34,103 bases of DNA from Planctomycetota bacterium (lineage in GTDB: Bacteria > Planctomycetota > PLA2 > JAEUHO01): assembly GCA_029259795.1 (NCBI GenBank), contig JAJDEM010000259.1:1-34103 (forward strand), written 5' to 3'. A model generated the notes under the pieces. It did not search any database and was not told where the DNA came from. It was given only the letters and a program-made list of their open reading frames with translations. The position numbers were made by a program, and so were the translations under genes. Shown one piece after another: positions 17,242 through 24,570 of this stretch; the first letter of the stretch is position 1; each line of letters starts with the position of its first letter.

Positions 17242-18117
17242 ATGGAAACCGTACGGATCGCCGTGCCCGGAGACGAGGAGCGCCTGCTTGCATTCCTCGA
17301 GGCCCATCCCGACACGACGCTCTTCATGCAGAGCAACCTTGCTGGCGGGGGCATCGAGGATCGCGGTGAGCGCCTTCAGGCGTCCTTCGCCTGCGCCTTC
17401 GACGGCGAGACGATCGTGGGCGTCGCGGCGCACTGCTGGAACGGCATGCTCCTGGTCGAGGCACCCGTTGCCCGCGAGGCGGTGGTGCGGGCTGCGTGCG
17501 AGGCCTCGGGCCGCGCCGTGACGGGCTTCGCGGGATCCGCGCCCGAGGTCGAGGCCGCCCGCGCGATCCTCGGCCTGCAGGACGCCCCAACGACCCTCGG
17601 ATCGCGCGAGGTGCTCTATCGCCTGGCGCTCGACGCGCTGCGCGTGCCCGCCGCGCTGGCGAGCGGGGCCGTGCGTGCGCGCCGCGCCGAAGAGAGTGAC
17701 CTGGCCGCCCTGCGCCCCTTGGGCGCGGACTACCAGATCGAGGCCATCTCGGCGCAGCCCGGCCCGGCGTTGGTGGCCAATGTCGAGGCGTCGCTGCGCT
17801 CGGGGCTCGAGCGGAGGACCGTCTGGCTTGCGGAGGTCGACGGTGTGCCCGTCGCCATGAGCCGCTTCAACGCGACGACGCCCAGCGCCGTCCAGGTGGG
17901 GGGCGTGTACACGCCGCCGGCCCTGCGTTCGCGCGGCTACGCCGCCTGCGTCGTGGCCCAGTCCCTGCTCGACGCGCGCGAGGACGGCGCCTCGCGCTCG
18001 ATCCTCTTCACCGCGGAGGAGAACCTGCCTGCCCAGCGCTGCTACGAGCGCCTCGGCTACGAGACGATCGGTTTCTACGGGATCGTGCTCTTCCGCGAGG
18101 GGCATACCGTCGTCTAG
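17242..18117 (+). CDS. GNAT family N-acetyltransferase
   Basis: METVRIAVPGDEERLLAFLEAHPDTTLFMQSNL...VQVGGVYTPPALRSRGYAACVVAQSLLDAREDGASRSILFTAEENLPAQRCYERLGYETIG. GNAT acetyl-CoA motif A and C-terminal motif. Confidence 0.9.
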   Translation: METVRIAVPGDEERLLAFLEAHPDTTLFMQSNLAGGGIEDRGERLQASFACAFDGETIVGVAAHCWNGMLLVEAPVAREAVVRAACEASGRAVTGFAGSAPEVEAARAILGLQDAPTTLGSREVLYRLALDALRVPAALASGAVRARRAEESDLAALRPLGADYQIEAISAQPGPALVANVEASLRSGLERRTVWLAEVDGVPVAMSRFNATTPSAVQVGGVYTPPALRSRGYAACVVAQSLLDAREDGASRSILFTAEENLPAQRCYERLGYETIGFYGIVLFREGHTVV

Positions 18118-18200
18118 CCCGCGCTGCAGGCGGCGCGGCTGAGTCCCGGCAGGCCCGGAATCGCCTCAATCGACCACCGTGCTGCCGTCAAAAAGCTCAG

Positions 18201-18220
18201 TTTGGGAAAATATTCCCAAA
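18201..18220. promoter_or_regulatory. AT-rich palindrome TTTGGGAAAATATTCCCAAA, candidate operator for the DUF6502 run
   Basis: 8-bp perfect arms TTTGGGAA/TTCCCAAA around AATA, with 9 of 10 dyad positions complementary. It lies in the GNAT-DUF6502 intergenic region, 116 bp before the ATG. A TGCTAGGGT extended -10-like string follows at 18226-18234. Confidence 0.6.
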
Positions 18221-18335
18221 AGTGGTGCTAGGGTGTGGGCCTTCGAGGTGAGACGCGCTCCGCGCGAAGCACTTCTTGGACTACCCCCCAGCCCCGCCCA
18301 GACCCCTCCCCCCGACCGGAACCCGCAAGACCCTG

Positions 18336-19154
18336 ATGCAAGACGCCGCCGCCCTCACCTCTGCGCTCGATCGGCTCCTCGAGCCGCTCGTCGAGGTGTT
18401 GTTGCGCGGCGGCGTCGCGCACAGGGCCTTTGCGGAGATGGCCAAGCGCGCCTACGTGCGCGTGGCGGAACGCGAGGGCGGTGTCGCCGGGCGCAAGCAG
18501 AGCGCCTCACGCATCGCCGTCCGTACGGGGTTGACGCGCAAAGACGTCAGCCGGGTCCGCGCTCTGCCGCCCTTCGAGCCGGAGCAAGCCAGTGGGCGCT
18601 ACAACCGCGCGGCCCGCGTGATCACCGGATGGATCCGTGACGAGCGGTTCCAAGAGGGCGGGGAGCCCGCCCCCTTGGCCTTCGACAGCGGCGACGCAAG
18701 CTTCTCGGTCCTCGTGAAGGACTACAGCGGCGACGTGCCGCCGCGTGCGGTGCTGGACGAACTGGAGCGCGTGCGCGCTGTCGTGCGCGACGACGATGGA
18801 CGCGTCCGTCTGGTCGAGCGCGGCTACCTACCGCGTCGCGGCGAGGCCGACAAGCTCCAGATCCTGGGGACCGATGTCGCCGGCCTGATCGGGACGATAC
18901 GGCACAACCTCGACGCGGACGCTGACGAGACGCTCTTCCAGCGCAAGGTCTTCTACGACAACCTGAGCGCGGATGCCTTGCCCAAGCTCCGTGACCTCAC
19001 GGCCGACCAGGGCCAAGCGTTGCTCGAGCAACTCGATACCTGGATGGCCGCTCACGACCACGAGGTCCATCCCGAGCTCGAGGGGCCCGCCGGGCGCCGT
19101 GCAGGGATCGGCATCTACTACTTCGAGGAACCCGTCACGGAGGACCTCGCATGA
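18336..19154 (+). CDS. DUF6502 family protein with a helix-turn-helix-like segment
   Basis: LDRLLEPLVEVLLRGGVAHRAFAEMAKRAYVRVAEREGG...QSASRIAVRTGLTRKDVSRVRAL (HTH-like)...LQILGTDVAGLIGTIRHNLDADADETLFQRKVFYDNL...GIGIYYFEE. Confidence 0.8.
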   Translation: MQDAAALTSALDRLLEPLVEVLLRGGVAHRAFAEMAKRAYVRVAEREGGVAGRKQSASRIAVRTGLTRKDVSRVRALPPFEPEQASGRYNRAARVITGWIRDERFQEGGEPAPLAFDSGDASFSVLVKDYSGDVPPRAVLDELERVRAVVRDDDGRVRLVERGYLPRRGEADKLQILGTDVAGLIGTIRHNLDADADETLFQRKVFYDNLSADALPKLRDLTADQGQALLEQLDTWMAAHDHEVHPELEGPAGRRAGIGIYYFEEPVTEDLA

Positions 19155-19357
19155 CGCGCTCCACGTGCCTTGGATTCCTGTCCCTGCCGCAGTTCACGGG
19201 CGCCGAGGGCGAAGAGCTGCTGGCGCTCGTCGAGGCCTGGATGGCCAAGCACGACCGATTTCGCGGTCCTGACGTCCAGAACAAGCGTCCGACGCAGGGG
19301 GCCATAGGCATTTACTACATCCGGGATACGGCTCTGGGGGAGGACGACCAGCGATGA
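19151..19357 (+). CDS. 68-aa protein resembling the C-terminal tail of the upstream DUF6502 protein
   Basis: ATGA overlap with both neighbours. FTGAEGEELLALVEAWMAKHDRF...GAIGIYY aligns by eye to LTADQGQALLEQLDTWMAAHDHE...AGIGIYY of the upstream gene. Confidence 0.75.
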   Translation: MTRSTCLGFLSLPQFTGAEGEELLALVEAWMAKHDRFRGPDVQNKRPTQGAIGIYYIRDTALGEDDQR

Positions 19358-20784
19358 CACGGTACCGTTCGCGAGTCTGGGCGCTTGTTGGCGCAGTTTG
19401 TCTGGCTCTGTCCTTGGGCGCCTGCGGCGGCGGCAGCGGCCCCGTGGTCGGCGGCGGCATTGGTGGCACCGGCAAGGTCGGCCTCAAGTTCGGTGGCGTG
19501 CGTACCGCCGGCGGCGTCACCGTGGGCGGCACCGTGTTCACGACGGCCGGAGCGATCGTACGCATTGGTGGCGAGGTCGTGCTTCCGGCAGCGCTTCGTG
19601 ACGGTCATGTCGCTCTCGTCGAGGGCGTGATCAACGGAGCGACCGGTGTGGCCGACACCATCACCGTCGAGGAAGTCATCAAGGGCACCCTGACCGGACG
19701 ACCCAGCGCGAACATCCTCACCGTCCAGGGCCAGCAGGTCGAGGTCGACGAGCGCACGGTCTACGGTCCGGGCATCGCGCCCTCTTCGGCGGATGGACTC
19801 TCCCTCGGCAACTTGCTCAAGGTGTGGGGCTTCGTCAAGGGTCCCGGGCTCGTCCGCGCGACGCGTATCCAGCGCGAGGACAGTCTCTCGGAGATCCGCA
19901 TCGTCGGCGTCGCCCGCAATGTGGACGCGAATCTCGACACCTTCAACATCGGCACGCAGGACATCGACCACAGCGCGGCCGACGTCAGCAAGCTGCCCGA
20001 AGCCGACCCCAGGGACGACGATCTCGTCCGCGTGCGTGGCGGTCCGGTTCTCGATGGCGATGGCCGCGTGACGGCCAGCCGTGTGGAGCCGATTGGCGTT
20101 GTGGATCAACCGGACAACGCCGAGACCGAGGTCGAAGGCTTCGTCACAGCGGTCTTCCCCGGCCAGGGCTTTCGGCTCGGCGCAGCCAAGGTCCAGACGA
20201 CGGCAGCGACCGAGTATGTCGGTGGCGAAGAGGCCGACATCCTCCTCGGCGTCGAGCTCGAAGCCGAGGGAGCGCTTGTGGGCGGCGTCCTTGTCGCGCG
20301 CAAGGTCAAGTTCAAGGGCGGCGTGCGCCTCGAAGGCGATATCGCCGCACTCGCCGGCGATCTGCTCAGCATCAAGGGGCTGCCTGGTCTCGTCATTCGA
20401 ATCGATGGACTCACCGAGTTCGATGGCGATGCCGCGAGTCTGGTCGACCTCTTGGTCGGGGATCATGTCGAGATCCGCGCCCGGGTTGCGGGCCCCTCCA
20501 CCGTTGTCGGCCTGCAGGTCAAGGAGACGGCAGCCGACAGCGATTTGATCATTCAGGGCCCGGTTGACGACGTACCACCCCCCTCGAACCCCGTCTTCTC
20601 GATTCTCGGCGTAGCGATCGACGCGTCGACCATCGTGGATGGCAAGTTTGAGTCCCCAAACGGTACGCCGCTCAACCGGGCCAATTTCTTTGCTCTGCTT
20701 CGTGGGGGCGTCCTCGTCAAGGTCGAGGGTCAGCGCGTCGGCGTTGCTGCCGTCTGGGATGAAGCCGAGATCGAAGACGAGTAG
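19354..20784 (+). CDS. DUF5666-like repeat lipoprotein
   Basis: Signal plus lipobox LSLGACGGGSG, then about six OB-like repeats (e.g. VEGVINGATGVADTITVEEV; VEGFVTAVFPGQGFRLGAAKVQTTAATEYVGG; LEGDIAALAGDLLSIKGL). Confidence 0.82.
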   Translation: MTRYRSRVWALVGAVCLALSLGACGGGSGPVVGGGIGGTGKVGLKFGGVRTAGGVTVGGTVFTTAGAIVRIGGEVVLPAALRDGHVALVEGVINGATGVADTITVEEVIKGTLTGRPSANILTVQGQQVEVDERTVYGPGIAPSSADGLSLGNLLKVWGFVKGPGLVRATRIQREDSLSEIRIVGVARNVDANLDTFNIGTQDIDHSAADVSKLPEADPRDDDLVRVRGGPVLDGDGRVTASRVEPIGVVDQPDNAETEVEGFVTAVFPGQGFRLGAAKVQTTAATEYVGGEEADILLGVELEAEGALVGGVLVARKVKFKGGVRLEGDIAALAGDLLSIKGLPGLVIRIDGLTEFDGDAASLVDLLVGDHVEIRARVAGPSTVVGLQVKETAADSDLIIQGPVDDVPPPSNPVFSILGVAIDASTIVDGKFESPNGTPLNRANFFALLRGGVLVKVEGQRVGVAAVWDEAEIEDE

Positions 20785-20793
20785 GCTGGGTAG

Positions 20794-22089
20794 ATGCCCA
20801 ACCGAAGTAGTGCAACCGCCATCCTCGTACTTCTCGTCCTGGTGGCAGGCCTGGCCGTCTGGCTGGAGCCTGCACCGGTCATCGCTGACGATGAGGGCGC
20901 TGAGATTGCCGGCGTCGAATGGCTGACGGATCTCGACGTCGCGCGCGCCAAGGCGCGCGAGAGCGGGCGACCGATTCTCGCGGTCTTCCGCTGAGAACCA
21001 TGAAAGGACTGCAAGTCCTTCGACGGGCAGGTTGTCCGTGCGTCCCCTGAACTAAGCAAAGCCGCGAAAGAGTATGTCTGCGTGCGCGTCACGAACATGA
21101 AGGGCGTGGATGTGCGCACCTTCCACTTCGACTTCGATCTGACCTTCGCCGCGCTCCTCATGCACCCTGACGGAACGATCCACCACACGTACGCGGGGCG
21201 CGACTGGACGGATCCGCAGTCGCATCTCTCGGTCGGCGCCTTCGTCGACGTCCTGCGCCGGGGTCGCCTCGACCACGACGCTTACGCAAAGAGCCCTCGA
21301 CCCCCCAAGCGGCAGAAGCCCTTGAGCGTCGATCAGATGCCGTGGATGAAGCGCCGACCCAAGCAGCCGGATTGCTACCACTGCCACAACGTGAACGACG
21401 CTCGCTTCGGCGATGCGCGTGACCGCGGCACCTTCAAGCGCCGTGACGCGTGGACATGGCCGGATCCGGTACAGGTCGGGCTGCGGCTGGACAAGACCAT
21501 CCAGACGTCCGTCGTCGAGGTCGTGAAGGGCTCAGCCGCCGCCAAGGCGGGCCTGCAGCCCGGGGATCGCCTGCGCACCCTAGGGGGCGCCTCGGTTCTG
21601 ACGTTCGGTGACGTACAGCGTGTGCTCGATGCGAGCGCAGCGGGCGCCGAGACGATCCCCGTAGTCTTCCTGCGCGATGGCGCTACGAAGAATGCGCGCC
21701 TGCGCCTCGCCAAGGGCTGGAAGCAGCCGACGCCGCTGGTGTTCTCCTGGCGCTCGACAAAGTGGCCCATGGCTCCGAAGCCCGGCTTCGGCGGGAGGCC
21801 CCTCGACGCCGCCCAGAAGCGCAAGCTTGGCATCGACAAGAGCCACTTCGCGTTCCGGATCGGCTACCTCGTGACATGGGGCGAGAACGCGTACACGGGT
21901 CGCAACGCCGCGAAGGCAGGGCTGCGCAAGGGTGATGTGGTGGTGTCGGTCGGAGGCAAGACGGACCTCACGTCGATGAATCACTTCCACGCGTGGTTCC
22001 GACTCACGCAGAAGCCTGGCAGCACGGTCGTGGTGAAGGTCCTCCGAAACGGCAAGCCGAAGACCTTCAAGTTGTCCGTCCTGAAGTAG
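20794..22089 (+). CDS. Predicted selenoprotein: exported thioredoxin-like UxxUxxC protein with a CxxCH motif and two PDZ-like domains (TGA at 20992 and 21001 read as Sec)
   Basis: 20794-20994 and 21082-22089 share one frame, and only TGA 20992-20994 and TGA 21001-21003 interrupt it. Readthrough gives ...ARESGRPILAVFRUEPUKDCKSFDGQVVRASPELSKAAKEYVCVRVTNMKGVDV.... PDZ-like segments: VVEVVKGSAAAKAGLQPGDRLRTLGG and NAAKAGLRKGDVVVSVGG. 431 aa if both TGA are recoded. Confidence 0.82.
21004..21020 (+). other. Candidate bSECIS-like hairpin 1 (for the UGA at 20992)
   Basis: AAGGACT-GCA-AGTCCTT is a perfect 7-bp stem with a 3-nt loop starting with G. There are 16 nt between the first UGA and the loop G. 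Confidence 0.5.
21023..21039 (+). other. Candidate bSECIS-like hairpin 2 (for the UGA at 21001)
   Basis: ACGGGCA-GGT-TGTCCGT is a 7-bp stem with one G-U pair and loop GGU. There are 26 nt between the second UGA and the loop G. Confidence 0.55.
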
Positions 22090-22093
22090 GGCC

Positions 22094-24514
22094 CTAGCGC
22101 GGAGCCGCGCGCAGCTTCATGCGTACCGAGACGGGTGCGTTTCGCCGCCGACGCTTGCGCTTTGACGCGGAGGCCGCGACCTGAACGGGCGTCGTAGCGA
22201 TCTGCGCAGGGTCTGTGTCCGCAAGCGCTGTGAAGGTGTAGAGCCCGTCGGGAAGCCACAGCACGAGTTGGCCACGCGCGTTGGTCTGCTTGCGGACCTG
22301 GACGGGCATTGGGTCGCCGGTTTTCCAGTGACTCAGATCACCCTGCGCGACAACGTGGCAGGCTGCTGCCGGCTTCCCGCTTGGCAGCAGCACCTCGACG
22401 TTCACACGCCGGCCCGCGCTGAGGACGAACGTCTGCCGACGAAACTGACTTGTTGTCTGGAGATAGAGATTTGCCGGCGGGAGGCCCGGAGCCTCGATCC
22501 TCAGGCGGATGCGTTGATCGGGCAAGTGGGCGAGCACAAAGTCACCGTCGGTGTCCGTGCGGGTGGAGCGCTTGCTCCAGCGCTCGTTCACCGTCACCTT
22601 GGCGCCGTGGATCGGCTTGCGGTCGGGCCCAAGCACGCGCCCCTTCCGCGGGTTCACCTTCTCGAAGGCGAGGGTGCCGAGGTCACGCGTCTCGCCGCTG
22701 CCGAAGGGCGAGCGCTCATGGATGATCAGGGGTGGGTGCCCGCGTAGGTAGAAGGCGAAACTCGCACTGCGGTCGGCATCGGGGCCGTCGCGGCGAATGC
22801 CGTGCTTCGCGTCCACGCGCAGCGGCCAGTCCGAGGAGTTCTTCGCCGCGAGCATGCTGCTGTTGAGTGACGTTCCCTTGGGGAGGTCCGGAAACGTCGC
22901 AATGACCGATGTGCCCTTCTTCAGGGTCACGGGGATCTTGCCTTCGCCAGGTCGCGCGTAGAGGTTCTCCCACGACTCGTAGGTGCGACGCGTGTGCGGC
23001 AGATCCCGAGCCGAGACCTGCAGCGCGCCTTCGATTCCGCGCAGTCCGCGCAGGTGAAAGCGGCCCCGCTCGTCCGTTCGAACCTCCACGCGCTCGGCCG
23101 GTGTCTTCACTCTCCATGTCACGAGCGCCTGCCAGATCGCGCGGCCCGCCTCGTCTTTCACGGTGCCGACCAGCTCGCCGCCCGCGTTGAACACCAGGTC
23201 AGCTCGCGTCGTGGCACCGTCCAGGAGCTTGACCGAGGCGCCTTGCGCAGGCCGCCCCGGCAGCGTTGCCGAGACGAGGAGAGCCCCTGGCGTGAGCCCC
23301 TCGATCGTGAGGACCCCCGACTCCCAATGGTCGGTGGCCGCGACCTCGAAGTGGCCCTCGCCGCTGCGCAGGCGGATGTCGGCGTGACTCATGGTCTTGC
23401 CGAGCGCGTCCTTCACGCTGAGTTGCAGGGTCGCACTGGCTACGAGCGTGATGTCGATCGTGCGCTCCTCGCCGTCGGCCACAAAGCGAACGGAGGAGCC
23501 GCGCACGATGTGGCGCGGAGCCGGGAAGGCCGCCGGAACCCAGGCATCGACGATCGGAACGCCCTCGAACACGTAGCGCCCCTCGTCGTCGGTCTGGGTC
23601 ACGGCCGTGCGCGCTTGGAGGATCTCGGCCGGGCCAACCCGTCGCCTTCCGGACTCGGCTCGCGCCCGGCCGCGCTCGGTGTAGGGGTGTCGCTCCTTGG
23701 GCATCAGCCAGACGGTCATGCCCTTCGCGGGCTTGCCCCTTGTGTCGAAGACGCGGCCGTCCAGCCGTCCGCCGCTACCGACGCGAATCAGGTAGTCGGC
23801 AGGCGCCACGGTGCCAAACACCTCGCGGCGCACATCCGGGGTGAGTCCCGGTGCGGACGTGATGAGGGTGACCGGGTGGTGGGGTCGTACGGCGTGGAGC
23901 TTGAAGTGCCCCTTCGCATCCGTGCTCGTCGCGGCGACTTCGCGCCCGAAGTCCGTGTCCCACGCGCGGATGCTGGCGCCGGCGATGCCGACGTCGCTGC
24001 CTGCACGCACCACGATGCCCGTGATGGCGATCCCCCCGTGCAGCACCACCTCGAGGGGGCGGTCGGGCGTGGCGATCCCACGGTGGATGACGTAGCCGTC
24101 CTTGCGCGCCACGAACGAGAGCCGGACGACACCTGCGTCGGCCAGGGACCACATCCCATCCTCGTCGGTCTTGCCGAGGGACTCCCCTGCGCCGTCGAGA
24201 ATGACGACGTCCTCGAGCGGGGCCTCGGTCTCGGCGTCGATCACGCTGATGTCGTAGGGGCCCGTGGGGCCGTCTGGATCCGTGCCTTCCGGGGCCGCCG
24301 CCTGCCGCGCCGCGCGCTTGGCCTTCTCGGCGGTGGCTGCGGACAGGGTGGGGGCGTCGGGCTGATGAGGCGCGAGGCTCTCCGGCTCCTCCCAGTCGAG
24401 CGGTGCGTCGGGGTCTGCCTCGAGCGGACCCCCAAGCTGGATGAGGTCGGTCGCGAGGAGCAGCACGACCACGGCCACAGCGGCAAGACCGAGCATGATC
24501 AGCAGTCGAGGCAT
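22094..24514 (-). CDS. Carboxypeptidase regulatory-like domain-containing protein, membrane-anchored
   Basis: MPRLLIMLGLAAVAVVVLLLATDLIQLGG N-terminal helix, then many repeats such as ISVIDAETEAPLEDVVILDGAGESLGKTDEDGMWSL, GGRLDGRVFDTRGKPAKGMTVWLMPK and RGRVLGPDRKPIHGAKVTVNERWSKRSTRTDTDGDFVL. Confidence 0.87.
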   Translation of the reverse strand: MPRLLIMLGLAAVAVVVLLLATDLIQLGGPLEADPDAPLDWEEPESLAPHQPDAPTLSAATAEKAKRAARQAAAPEGTDPDGPTGPYDISVIDAETEAPLEDVVILDGAGESLGKTDEDGMWSLADAGVVRLSFVARKDGYVIHRGIATPDRPLEVVLHGGIAITGIVVRAGSDVGIAGASIRAWDTDFGREVAATSTDAKGHFKLHAVRPHHPVTLITSAPGLTPDVRREVFGTVAPADYLIRVGSGGRLDGRVFDTRGKPAKGMTVWLMPKERHPYTERGRARAESGRRRVGPAEILQARTAVTQTDDEGRYVFEGVPIVDAWVPAAFPAPRHIVRGSSVRFVADGEERTIDITLVASATLQLSVKDALGKTMSHADIRLRSGEGHFEVAATDHWESGVLTIEGLTPGALLVSATLPGRPAQGASVKLLDGATTRADLVFNAGGELVGTVKDEAGRAIWQALVTWRVKTPAERVEVRTDERGRFHLRGLRGIEGALQVSARDLPHTRRTYESWENLYARPGEGKIPVTLKKGTSVIATFPDLPKGTSLNSSMLAAKNSSDWPLRVDAKHGIRRDGPDADRSASFAFYLRGHPPLIIHERSPFGSGETRDLGTLAFEKVNPRKGRVLGPDRKPIHGAKVTVNERWSKRSTRTDTDGDFVLAHLPDQRIRLRIEAPGLPPANLYLQTTSQFRRQTFVLSAGRRVNVEVLLPSGKPAAACHVVAQGDLSHWKTGDPMPVQVRKQTNARGQLVLWLPDGLYTFTALADTDPAQIATTPVQVAASASKRKRRRRNAPVSVRMKLRAAPR

Positions 24515-24570
24515 TTGGGCTCCGGCAGGAGTATAGGAACGGGAGCCTGCCGTGGGCGTAGGCTGCATCT

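Noticed and set aside
15709-18105. 798-aa minus-strand ORF opposite pepP and the GNAT gene
   Set aside because: Antisense to three well-supported genes. Composition is rich in Arg/His/Gly/Ala with no recognisable domain, a typical high-GC shadow ORF.
18276-18336. Upstream ATG start at 18276 for the DUF6502 gene
   Set aside because: The translation MDYPPAPPRPLPPTGTRKTL is proline-rich and unlike the family start. The ATG at 18336 before AALTSALDRLLEPL fits better.
20992-21003. Pseudogene or sequencing-error explanation for the two in-frame TGAs
   Set aside because: No frameshift, the frame is intact on both sides, and both TGAs fall exactly on the CxxC positions with SECIS-like hairpins downstream. 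Not excluded without the sel genes, but less likely.
21082-22089. Independent PDZ protein starting at the GTG at 21082
   Set aside because: There is no convincing RBS, and the start would fall inside the thioredoxin-like fold, which is continuous in frame with 20794-20994 through two TGAs.
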